Source: Pisaster brevispinus (lineage: Eukaryota; Echinodermata; Asteroidea; Forcipulatida; Asteriidae). Taken from it: a DNA stretch of 64,000 nucleotides. Below the pieces are notes generated by a model. That model made no database searches. It was not told the origin of the DNA and saw nothing but the letters and a program-made list of their open reading frames with translations. The position numbers were made by a program, and so were the translations under genes. The stretch covers positions 24,026,742 through 24,090,741 of the forward strand of contig JAMKCF010000003.1 in the NCBI GenBank assembly GCA_023634235.1. Direction: 5' to 3'. The first letter of the stretch is position 1. Every line of letters starts with the position of its first letter. Positions 34,010 to 45,000 of the stretch are shown piece after piece.

Positions 34010-34531
34010 ACCGTGAGGACAGTCAGCGCAACTAAATACGAAGAGTAGGTCGTGGTAGTGCATAGTACAAGACCCCGGTTCGAAGCGCAGCATTTAACTC
34101 TTTTTTTTTAACTGTTGTGTAACATATTATTTATAACGTAAATATAAAGCACAATTTATGAGCTGGCAAGTTAGCGCAAGTGGATAGTTTAAGGTAGTGC
34201 AAATCGCAAGAACCAGGTTCGAGCCCAGGCTGGTTTTTGTTTTTTTATCTTACTTTAAAAGGTAAAGAAATATTTGTATCTAAAAAAAAGCAAACTTCCA
34301 GTAGATCAGTAAGTTAGCAAAACTAGTTAAGTGATGGTCTTGCACATCGCAAAAGCCGGGTTCGAGCCCAGGTAGGCTCAAACCAAAGAACTGATTTCTT
34401 TTTACCTTCATAAAAATTTAGATTAACACTATATATTGGAACAAACAGAGGGTGGTGGTGGGCAGTAACTTAGCCCAGAGGTAGGACGAGAGAATACAAG
34501 AGAGAAGGTGAGAGGATCGAATCACGGCGGG
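34010..34531 (+). repeat. Series of four tRNA-like (B-box) modules
   Basis: At about 34078, 34216, 34359 and 34514 the sequence reads ggttcgaagcg, ggttcgagccc, ggttcgagccc and ggatcgaatca, that is, B-box-like cores spaced 138-155 bp apart. The first three are followed by T-rich tracts. In modules 2 and 3 the core is flanked by nearly complementary 5-mers (ccagg/ccagg, ccggg/ccagg; 4 of 5 pairs), as in a T arm. Acceptor and D arms are not convincing, so these are tRNA-like remnants, not tRNA genes. Confidence 0.5.
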
Positions 34532-37500
34532 GCCCCAGCTGCTGCCAACTGCAACTGGGCCCCAGCTGCTGCCAACTGCAACTGGGCCCCAGCTGCTGCC
34601 AACTGCAACTGGGCCCCAGCTGCTGCCAACTGCAACTGGGCCCCAGCTGCTGCCAACTGCAACTGGGCCCCAGCTGCTGCCAACTGCAACTGGGCCCCAG
34701 CTGCTGCCAACTGCAACTGGGCCCCAGCTGCTGCCAACTGCAACTGGGCCCCAGCTGCTGCCAACTGCAACTGGGCCCCAGCTGCTGCCAACTGCAACTG
34801 GGCCCCAGCTGCTGCCAACTGCAACTGGGCCCCAGCTGCTGCCAACTGCAACTGGGCCCCAGCTGCTGCCAACTGCAACTGGGCCCCAGCTGCTGCCAAC
34901 TGCAACTGGGCCCCAGCTGCTGCCAACTGCAACTGGGCCCCAGCTGCTGCCAACTGCAACTGGGCCCCAGCTGCTGCCAACTGCAACTGGGCCCCAGCTG
35001 CTGCCAACTGCAACTGGGCCCCAGCTGCTGCCAACTGCAACTGGGCCCCAGCTGCTGCCAACTGCAACTGGGCCCCAGCTGCTGCCAACTGCAACTGGGC
35101 CCCAGCTGCTGCCAACTGCAACTGGGCCCCAGCTGCTGCCAACTGCAACTGGGCCCCAGCTGCTGCCAACTGCAACTGGGCCCCAGCTGCTGCCAACTGC
35201 AACTGGGCCCCAGCTGCTGCCAACTGCAACTGGGCCCCAGCTGCTGCCAACTGCAACTGGGCCCCAGCTGCTGCCAACTGCAACTGGGCCCCAGCTGCTG
35301 CCAACTGCAACTGGGCCCCAGCTGCTGCCAACTGCAACTGGGCCCCAGCTGCTGCCAACTGCAACTGGGCCCCAGCTGCTGCCAACTGCAACTGGGCCCC
35401 AGCTGCTGCCAACTGCAACTGGGCCCCAGCTGCTGCCAACTGCAACTGGGCCCCAGCTGCTGCCAACTGCAACTGGGCCCCAGCTGCTGCCAACTGCAAC
35501 TGGGCCCCAGCTGCTGCCAACTGCAACTGGGCCCCAGCTGCTGCCAACTGCAACTGGGCCCCAGCTGCTGCCAACTGCAACTGGGCCCCAGCTGCTGCCA
35601 ACTGCAACTGGGCCCCAGCTGCTGCCAACTGCAACTGGGCCCCAGCTGCTGCCAACTGCAACTGGGCCCCAGCTGCTGCCAACTGCAACTGGGCCCCAGC
35701 TGCTGCCAACTGCAACTGGGCCCCAGCTGCTGCCAACTGCAACTGGGCCCCAGCTGCTGCCAACTGCAACTGGGCCCCAGCTGCTGCCAACTGCAACTGG
35801 GCCCCAGCTGCTGCCAACTGCAACTGGGCCCCAGCTGCTGCCAACTGCAACTGGGCCCCAGCTGCTGCCAACTGCAACTGGGCCCCAGCTGCTGCCAACT
35901 GCAACTGGGCCCCAGCTGCTGCCAACTGCAACTGGGCCCCAGCTGCTGCCAACTGCAACTGGGCCCCAGCTGCTGCCAACTGCAACTGGGCCCCAGCTGC
36001 TGCCAACTGCAACTGGGCCCCAGCTGCTGCCAACTGCAACTGGGCCCCAGCTGCTGCCAACTGCAACTGGGCCCCAGCTGCTGCCAACTGCAACTGGGCC
36101 CCAGCTGCTGCCAACTGCAACTGGGCCCCAGCTGCTGCCAACTGCAACTGGGCCCCAGCTGCTGCCAACTGCAACTGGGCCCCAGCTGCTGCCAACTGCA
36201 ACTGGGCCCCAGCTGCTGCCAACTGCAACTGGGCCCCAGCTGCTGCCAACTGCAACTGGGCCCCAGCTGCTGCCAACTGCAACTGGGCCCCAGCTGCTGC
36301 CAACTGCAACTGGGCCCCAGCTGCTGCCAACTGCAACTGGGCCCCAGCTGCTGCCAACTGCAACTGGGCCCCAGCTGCTGCCAACTGCAACTGGGCCCCA
36401 GCTGCTGCCAACTGCAACTGGGCCCCAGCTGCTGCCAACTGCAACTGGGCCCCAGCTGCTGCCAACTGCAACTGGGCCCCAGCTGCTGCCAACTGCAACT
36501 GGGCCCCAGCTGCTGCCAACTGCAACTGGGCCCCAGCTGCTGCCAACTGCAACTGGGCCCCAGCTGCTGCCAACTGCAACTGGGCCCCAGCTGCTGCCAA
36601 CTGCAACTGGGCCCCAGCTGCTGCCAACTGCAACTGGGCCCCAGCTGCTGCCAACTGCAACTGGGCCCCAGCTGCTGCCAACTGCAACTGGGCCCCAGCT
36701 GCTGCCAACTGCAACTGGGCCCCAGCTGCTGCCAACTGCAACTGGGCCCCAGCTGCTGCCAACTGCAACTGGGCCCCAGCTGCTGCCAACTGCAACTGGG
36801 CCCCAGCTGCTGCCAACTGCAACTGGGCCCCAGCTGCTGCCAACTGCAACTGGGCCCCAGCTGCTGCCAACTGCAACTGGGCCCCAGCTGCTGCCAACTG
36901 CAACTGGGCCCCAGCTGCTGCCAACTGCAACTGGGCCCCAGCTGCTGCCAACTGCAACTGGGCCCCAGCTGCTGCCAACTGCAACTGGGCCCCAGCTGCT
37001 GCCAACTGCAACTGGGCCCCAGCTGCTGCCAACTGCAACTGGGCCCCAGCTGCTGCCAACTGCAACTGGGCCCCAGCTGCTGCCAACTGCAACTGGGCCC
37101 CAGCTGCTGCCAACTGCAACTGGGCCCCAGCTGCTGCCAACTGCAACTGGGCCCCAGCTGCTGCCAACTGCAACTGGGCCCCAGCTGCTGCCAACTGCAA
37201 CTGGGCCCCAGCTGCTGCCAACTGCAACTGGGCCCCAGCTGCTGCCAACTGCAACTGGGCCCCAGCTGCTGCCAACTGCAACTGGGCCCCAGCTGCTGCC
37301 AACTGCAACTGGGCCCCAGCTGCTGCCAACTGCAACTGGGCCCCAGCTGCTGCCAACTGCAACTGGGCCCCAGCTGCTGCCAACTGCAACTGGGCCCCAG
37401 CTGCTGCCAACTGCAACTGGGCCCCAGCTGCTGCCAACTGCAACTGGGCCCCAGCTGCTGCCAACTGCAACTGGGCCCCAGCTGCTGCCAACTGCAACTG

Positions 37501-40500
37501 GGCCCCAGCTGCTGCCAACTGCAACTGGGCCCCAGCTGCTGCCAACTGCAACTGGGCCCCAGCTGCTGCCAACTGCAACTGGGCCCCAGCTGCTGCCAAC
37601 TGCAACTGGGCCCCAGCTGCTGCCAACTGCAACTGGGCCCCAGCTGCTGCCAACTGCAACTGGGCCCCAGCTGCTGCCAACTGCAACTGGGCCCCAGCTG
37701 CTGCCAACTGCAACTGGGCCCCAGCTGCTGCCAACTGCAACTGGGCCCCAGCTGCTGCCAACTGCAACTGGGCCCCAGCTGCTGCCAACTGCAACTGGGC
37801 CCCAGCTGCTGCCAACTGCAACTGGGCCCCAGCTGCTGCCAACTGCAACTGGGCCCCAGCTGCTGCCAACTGCAACTGGGCCCCAGCTGCTGCCAACTGC
37901 AACTGGGCCCCAGCTGCTGCCAACTGCAACTGGGCCCCAGCTGCTGCCAACTGCAACTGGGCCCCAGCTGCTGCCAACTGCAACTGGGCCCCAGCTGCTG
38001 CCAACTGCAACTGGGCCCCAGCTGCTGCCAACTGCAACTGGGCCCCAGCTGCTGCCAACTGCAACTGGGCCCCAGCTGCTGCCAACTGCAACTGGGCCCC
38101 AGCTGCTGCCAACTGCAACTGGGCCCCAGCTGCTGCCAACTGCAACTGGGCCCCAGCTGCTGCCAACTGCAACTGGGCCCCAGCTGCTGCCAACTGCAAC
38201 TGGGCCCCAGCTGCTGCCAACTGCAACTGGGCCCCAGCTGCTGCCAACTGCAACTGGGCCCCAGCTGCTGCCAACTGCAACTGGGCCCCAGCTGCTGCCA
38301 ACTGCAACTGGGCCCCAGCTGCTGCCAACTGCAACTGGGCCCCAGCTGCTGCCAACTGCAACTGGGCCCCAGCTGCTGCCAACTGCAACTGGGCCCCAGC
38401 TGCTGCCAACTGCAACTGGGCCCCAGCTGCTGCCAACTGCAACTGGGCCCCAGCTGCTGCCAACTGCAACTGGGCCCCAGCTGCTGCCAACTGCAACTGG
38501 GCCCCAGCTGCTGCCAACTGCAACTGGGCCCCAGCTGCTGCCAACTGCAACTGGGCCCCAGCTGCTGCCAACTGCAACTGGGCCCCAGCTGCTGCCAACT
38601 GCAACTGGGCCCCAGCTGCTGCCAACTGCAACTGGGCCCCAGCTGCTGCCAACTGCAACTGGGCCCCAGCTGCTGCCAACTGCAACTGGGCCCCAGCTGC
38701 TGCCAACTGCAACTGGGCCCCAGCTGCTGCCAACTGCAACTGGGCCCCAGCTGCTGCCAACTGCAACTGGGCCCCAGCTGCTGCCAACTGCAACTGGGCC
38801 CCAGCTGCTGCCAACTGCAACTGGGCCCCAGCTGCTGCCAACTGCAACTGGGCCCCAGCTGCTGCCAACTGCAACTGGGCCCCAGCTGCTGCCAACTGCA
38901 ACTGGGCCCCAGCTGCTGCCAACTGCAACTGGGCCCCAGCTGCTGCCAACTGCAACTGGGCCCCAGCTGCTGCCAACTGCAACTGGGCCCCAGCTGCTGC
39001 CAACTGCAACTGGGCCCCAGCTGCTGCCAACTGCAACTGGGCCCCAGCTGCTGCCAACTGCAACTGGGCCCCAGCTGCTGCCAACTGCAACTGGGCCCCA
39101 GCTGCTGCCAACTGCAACTGGGCCCCAGCTGCTGCCAACTGCAACTGGGCCCCAGCTGCTGCCAACTGCAACTGGGCCCCAGCTGCTGCCAACTGCAACT
39201 GGGCCCCAGCTGCTGCCAACTGCAACTGGGCCCCAGCTGCTGCCAACTGCAACTGGGCCCCAGCTGCTGCCAACTGCAACTGGGCCCCAGCTGCTGCCAA
39301 CTGCAACTGGGCCCCAGCTGCTGCCAACTGCAACTGGGCCCCAGCTGCTGCCAACTGCAACTGGGCCCCAGCTGCTGCCAACTGCAACTGGGCCCCAGCT
39401 GCTGCCAACTGCAACTGGGCCCCAGCTGCTGCCAACTGCAACTGGGCCCCAGCTGCTGCCAACTGCAACTGGGCCCCAGCTGCTGCCAACTGCAACTGGG
39501 CCCCAGCTGCTGCCAACTGCAACTGGGCCCCAGCTGCTGCCAACTGCAACTGGGCCCCAGCTGCTGCCAACTGCAACTGGGCCCCAGCTGCTGCCAACTG
39601 CAACTGGGCCCCAGCTGCTGCCAACTGCAACTGGGCCCCAGCTGCTGCCAACTGCAACTGGGCCCCAGCTGCTGCCAACTGCAACTGGGCCCCAGCTGCT
39701 GCCAACTGCAACTGGGCCCCAGCTGCTGCCAACTGCAACTGGGCCCCAGCTGCTGCCAACTGCAACTGGGCCCCAGCTGCTGCCAACTGCAACTGGGCCC
39801 CAGCTGCTGCCAACTGCAACTGGGCCCCAGCTGCTGCCAACTGCAACTGGGCCCCAGCTGCTGCCAACTGCAACTGGGCCCCAGCTGCTGCCAACTGCAA
39901 CTGGGCCCCAGCTGCTGCCAACTGCAACTGGGCCCCAGCTGCTGCCAACTGCAACTGGGCCCCAGCTGCTGCCAACTGCAACTGGGCCCCAGCTGCTGCC
40001 AACTGCAACTGGGCCCCAGCTGCTGCCAACTGCAACTGGGCCCCAGCTGCTGCCAACTGCAACTGGGCCCCAGCTGCTGCCAACTGCAACTGGGCCCCAG
40101 CTGCTGCCAACTGCAACTGGGCCCCAGCTGCTGCCAACTGCAACTGGGCCCCAGCTGCTGCCAACTGCAACTGGGCCCCAGCTGCTGCCAACTGCAACTG
40201 GGCCCCAGCTGCTGCCAACTGCAACTGGGCCCCAGCTGCTGCCAACTGCAACTGGGCCCCAGCTGCTGCCAACTGCAACTGGGCCCCAGCTGCTGCCAAC
40301 TGCAACTGGGCCCCAGCTGCTGCCAACTGCAACTGGGCCCCAGCTGCTGCCAACTGCAACTGGGCCCCAGCTGCTGCCAACTGCAACTGGGCCCCAGCTG
40401 CTGCCAACTGCAACTGGGCCCCAGCTGCTGCCAACTGCAACTGGGCCCCAGCTGCTGCCAACTGCAACTGGGCCCCAGCTGCTGCCAACTGCAACTGGGC

Positions 40501-42361
40501 CCCAGCTGCTGCCAACTGCAACTGGGCCCCAGCTGCTGCCAACTGCAACTGGGCCCCAGCTGCTGCCAACTGCAACTGGGCCCCAGCTGCTGCCAACTGC
40601 AACTGGGCCCCAGCTGCTGCCAACTGCAACTGGGCCCCAGCTGCTGCCAACTGCAACTGGGCCCCAGCTGCTGCCAACTGCAACTGGGCCCCAGCTGCTG
40701 CCAACTGCAACTGGGCCCCAGCTGCTGCCAACTGCAACTGGGCCCCAGCTGCTGCCAACTGCAACTGGGCCCCAGCTGCTGCCAACTGCAACTGGGCCCC
40801 AGCTGCTGCCAACTGCAACTGGGCCCCAGCTGCTGCCAACTGCAACTGGGCCCCAGCTGCTGCCAACTGCAACTGGGCCCCAGCTGCTGCCAACTGCAAC
40901 TGGGCCCCAGCTGCTGCCAACTGCAACTGGGCCCCAGCTGCTGCCAACTGCAACTGGGCCCCAGCTGCTGCCAACTGCAACTGGGCCCCAGCTGCTGCCA
41001 ACTGCAACTGGGCCCCAGCTGCTGCCAACTGCAACTGGGCCCCAGCTGCTGCCAACTGCAACTGGGCCCCAGCTGCTGCCAACTGCAACTGGGCCCCAGC
41101 TGCTGCCAACTGCAACTGGGCCCCAGCTGCTGCCAACTGCAACTGGGCCCCAGCTGCTGCCAACTGCAACTGGGCCCCAGCTGCTGCCAACTGCAACTGG
41201 GCCCCAGCTGCTGCCAACTGCAACTGGGCCCCAGCTGCTGCCAACTGCAACTGGGCCCCAGCTGCTGCCAACTGCAACTGGGCCCCAGCTGCTGCCAACT
41301 GCAACTGGGCCCCAGCTGCTGCCAACTGCAACTGGGCCCCAGCTGCTGCCAACTGCAACTGGGCCCCAGCTGCTGCCAACTGCAACTGGGCCCCAGCTGC
41401 TGCCAACTGCAACTGGGCCCCAGCTGCTGCCAACTGCAACTGGGCCCCAGCTGCTGCCAACTGCAACTGGGCCCCAGCTGCTGCCAACTGCAACTGGGCC
41501 CCAGCTGCTGCCAACTGCAACTGGGCCCCAGCTGCTGCCAACTGCAACTGGGCCCCAGCTGCTGCCAACTGCAACTGGGCCCCAGCTGCTGCCAACTGCA
41601 ACTGGGCCCCAGCTGCTGCCAACTGCAACTGGGCCCCAGCTGCTGCCAACTGCAACTGGGCCCCAGCTGCTGCCAACTGCAACTGGGCCCCAGCTGCTGC
41701 CAACTGCAACTGGGCCCCAGCTGCTGCCAACTGCAACTGGGCCCCAGCTGCTGCCAACTGCAACTGGGCCCCAGCTGCTGCCAACTGCAACTGGGCCCCA
41801 GCTGCTGCCAACTGCAACTGGGCCCCAGCTGCTGCCAACTGCAACTGGGCCCCAGCTGCTGCCAACTGCAACTGGGCCCCAGCTGCTGCCAACTGCAACT
41901 GGGCCCCAGCTGCTGCCAACTGCAACTGGGCCCCAGCTGCTGCCAACTGCAACTGGGCCCCAGCTGCTGCCAACTGCAACTGGGCCCCAGCTGCTGCCAA
42001 CTGCAACTGGGCCCCAGCTGCTGCCAACTGCAACTGGGCCCCAGCTGCTGCCAACTGCAACTGGGCCCCAGCTGCTGCCAACTGCAACTGGGCCCCAGCT
42101 GCTGCCAACTGCAACTGGGCCCCAGCTGCTGCCAACTGCAACTGGGCCCCAGCTGCTGCCAACTGCAACTGGGCCCCAGCTGCTGCCAACTGCAACTGGG
42201 CCCCAGCTGCTGCCAACTGCAACTGGGCCCCAGCTGCTGCCAACTGCAACTGGGCCCCAGCTGCTGCCAACTGCAACTGGGCCCCAGCTGCTGCCAACTG
42301 CAACTGGGCCCCAGCTGCTGCCAACTGCAACTGGGCCCCAGCTGCTGCCAACTGCAGTTGG
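34532..42361. repeat. Satellite: 290 tandem units of 27 bp
   Basis: Unit 1 begins at 34532. 289 units translate identically (APAAANCNW in the frame starting at 34532) and unit 290 (42335-42361) differs by AAC to AGT, giving ANCSW. I noticed no other variant. The unit is 18/27 G+C, in AT-rich surroundings, and contains CAGCTG, two CAACTG and a GGGCCC at the unit junction. Because 27 is a multiple of 3 and the unit has no stop in any frame, all six frames are open for the full array. Confidence 0.98.
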
Positions 42362-42585
42362 TTGTTTATCCCTTCTTCAACATTCTTCGGACTTTTCGAA
42401 TTCAATAATTGCAGGGATTGATATTTTAAACAAACTTGATATCTTATTTCGCATTATTTGATAGCTTCCTCTTTAAAAATGTTATCAGCAAAGAACATTG
42501 TTTTCTTATTTGTTGTAAGTCTTCCCCCGTTCGAGGTCTCTTGTGTATTTGTCCGTCTCTTACTTACTTTTAATTTTTAAAAACA
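42362..42585. other. Unique spacer between satellite and 200-bp repeats
   Basis: AT-rich, with one B-box-like cccgttcgaggtctc near 42526-42540. Otherwise nothing was recognised. Confidence 0.5.
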
Positions 42586-43788
42586 ATTCATAATGAAGGG
42601 TACAAATTCTTTACAAGAGGTAGTTGACTCTACCGCATAAGCATTTGTGTGTGTTTTAGATGGAAAATGGCGTCTGTATAACTGTGGTTAATTAACCACT
42701 AATTAGTGGACCAAATTAGCCAGCTCAAACATTTGATATGCCCAGTGTATCAGTCTTAAAGATTCTGGACTAAAAAACAAAAAAATTCATAATGAAGGGT
42801 ACAAATTCTTTACAAGAGGTAGTTGGCTCTACCGCATAGGCATTTGTGCATTTTTTAGATGGGAAATGACGTCTGTATAACTGTTGCTAATTAACCACTA
42901 ATTAGTGGACCAAATTAGCCAGCTCAAAAATTTGATATGCCCAGTGTATCAGTCTTCAAGATTCTGGACTAAAAAACAAAAAACAATTCATAATGAAGGG
43001 TACAAATTCTTTACAAGAGGTAGTTGTCTCTACCGCATAGGCATTTGTGCATTTTTTAGATGGGAAATGGCGTCTGTATAACTGTTGCTAATTAACCACT
43101 AATTAGTGGACCAAATTAGCCAGCTCAAAAATTTGATATGCCCAGTGTATCAGTCTTAAAGATTCTGGACTAAAACTTCCACTTTTATTCATAATGAAGG
43201 GTACAAATTCTTTACAAGAGGTAGTTGACTCAACTGCATAGGCATTTGTGTGTGTTTTAGATGGAAAATGGCGTCTGTATAACTGTGATTGCTTAACCAC
43301 TAATTAGTGGACCAAATTATCCAGCTCAAAAATTTGGTATGCCCAGTGTATCAGTCTTCAAGATTCTGGACTAAAAAACAAAAAACAATTCATAATGAAG
43401 GGTACAAATTCTTTACAAGAGGTAGTTGGCTCTACCGCATAGGCATTTGTGCATTTTTAGATGGGAAATGGCGTCTGTATAACTGTTGCTAATTAACCAC
43501 TAATTAGTGGACCAAATTAGCCAGCTCAAAAATTTGATATGCCCAGTGTATCAGTCTTAAAGATTCTGGACTAAAACTTCCACTTTTATTCATAATGAAG
43601 GGTACAAATTCTTTACAAGAGGTAGTTGACTCAACCGCATAGGCATTTGTGCGTGTTTTAGATGGAAAATGGCGTCTAGCTAATTTGGGTTAATTAACCA
43701 CTAATTAGTGGACCAAATTAGCCAGCTCAAAAATTTGATATGCCCACTGTATCAATCTTCAAGATTCTGGACTAAAACTTTCACTTTT
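42586..43788. repeat. Six tandem copies of a 200-bp unit
   Basis: Units start (attcataatgaagggtacaa) at 42586, 42785, 42986, 43187, 43388 and 43588; a degenerate seventh start is at 43789. Each has ctttacaagaggtagttg, gatgg-aaatggcgtct (one variant), accactaattagtggaccaa, gccagctcaaa and gattctggactaaaa. Two tail types occur (aacaaaaaacaattcat and cttccacttttattcat). The last copy merges with the right inverted repeat. Confidence 0.93.
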
Positions 43789-44177
43789 ATTCGTAATGAA
43801 GGGTACAAACTCTTTTCAAAATTTGTTTTTGTATTTAAACAGCATAAAACAATTTATGACATAACACACGCACATTGTCTTCGTGTTTGTGGCTAATTTT
43901 TTGTTTTTTTGCGACTTTTTTTGTTTGTTTATTGTTTTTTGTTTAGAAAATAGCTATAACAGCTCAATATTATCCAATGAAAAACTGTAAGTTATGGCTA
44001 GAATTTTAGAACTCGTTCGGATAAAGTTACGGATTCGCCGACAGAAATGAGCCAAATGAGCCATTTTGTCACCTCCCTGTACTGCATGTGTTCTAATTTC
44101 GTGAATACGCGGCTGGCCGTTCCTCGAATACGCGGCTGGCTATTTTGGGCCCAATACTGTGCTAGCTTCAGTTCGGT
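43607..44177 (-). repeat. Right terminal inverted repeat
   Basis: Reverse-complement partner of 33291-33866, ending gctagcttcagttcggt and followed directly by acaatcaa. The ORFs at 43998-44244 on both strands are within it and are not genes. Confidence 0.88.
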
Positions 44178-44682
44178 ACAATCAAACACTGGTGACTGTA
44201 AATTTCAGTTAGCACTATTTTTGGTCCCAAAACACTACTTTTGATCCTTGTACCAAATTTGACTGTTCGTCAACGACCGTCAATGTATTTTGTGTGGGGT
44301 GTATTTCTTCTTCTTTTTAAACACAAGTAATAAAACTTTCAACGTTATTTGTTGGATCTTTTTAAAGAAATCTTTTAACAGATCTTCTTCAATCAAGTAT
44401 CAGAGCCCCAATGTAATTGATTAACAAATTAGCCCATAAAAAGCAGACTTCAAAACAAGTGTTCCCCAAGCATCTCAATATGGATTCATCAAGAGTAGGT
44501 AGGTGCTGACGATGCTTTGCGAGGTGTTTTGGAGGATGTTTCAGACATAGTGATTTTTCTTCAGATGAAAACGAGGAAGATGTCAGTGAAGATGAGGCGA
44601 TGTCTATGAGCAGCTATGGCATTGAAAGCGCAGATGAGGACAGTGATGAGCCGGTAGCCCCCGCCCCCCCCCCACTCAAACC

Positions 44683-44784
44683 CGGGCCCAATTTCATAAA
44701 GCTGTTAAGCAGAAAATTCATCTTAGCAAGATGCTTTACCGCTTAGCAAGTTGTTGTGCTTACAGGCTTTATGAAATCGTCCCC
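44683..44784. mobile_element. gggcccaatttcat MITE, short copy inside the pseudogene
   Basis: Ends gggcccaatttcataaagct and ggctttatgaaatcgtccc, interior taagcagaaaa and cttagcaag. It interrupts the N-terminal part of the piggyBac pseudogene. Confidence 0.7.
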
Positions 44785-45000
44785 GAACCCAGCGGGCCGC
44801 CCCGCCGGCCCAGCAACAGCCTGCTGGACAGTTTGAAGCCCCAGATGGCACACTTTGGACCGAAGAAGTTCCTCGTGCTGTAGACCTAAGACTTGCTGCG
44901 TCAAAAGTTGAATGCTGCCCGAGGCCCCCAAAATGTCGACATAGCCTCTCCAAAGCTTGAACTCCTTGCACTCTTCATGCCAGGTTGCTATGCTCTCATC

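Larger units (their letters stand above)
33291..44177. mobile_element. 10.9 kb inverted-repeat element carrying a 27-bp satellite core
   Basis: The left end (accgagctgaagctagcaca) and the complement of the right end (accgaactgaagctagcaca) match, and the identity continues inward for about 570 bp with scattered changes (33291 to about 33866, and 44177 down to about 43607). The direct repeat acaatcaa flanks the element at 33283-33290 and 44178-44185, fitting an 8-bp target-site duplication (seen in hAT, P and Merlin superfamilies, for example). Inside, left to right: one 200-bp-unit copy, tRNA-like modules (about 34010-34530), the satellite (34532-42361), a 220-bp unique stretch, and six 200-bp units. 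No transposase or other credible gene is present, so it would be non-autonomous. Superfamily unassigned. Confidence 0.85.

Noticed and set aside
34522..42405. 2,627-codon minus-strand ORF (repeat QLQLAAAGA)
   Set aside because: Same reason as the plus-strand ORF. Overlapping giant ORFs on both strands are a mark of a repeat, not genes.
34508..42421. 2,637-codon plus-strand ORF (repeat APAAANCNW)
   Set aside because: It is a satellite read-through. All six frames are open because the 27-bp unit lacks stops. There is no unit divergence with synonymous bias, no domain and no signal peptide.
42586..43788. CRISPR-like array (regular 200-bp spacing)
   Set aside because: Whole units are conserved, there are no short repeats with unique spacers, and the genome is eukaryotic.
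33180..44200. Shared acactggtgact near both outer edges of the giant element as an alternative duplication
   Set aside because: It lies about 100 bp outside the left end but only 8 bp outside the right end, so it does not fit the inverted ends, while acaatcaa abuts both exactly.
43998..44244. Opposed ORFs of 63 and 65 codons
   Set aside because: They lie in the right terminal inverted repeat, and the matching left copy at 33291-33480 does not conserve a protein.
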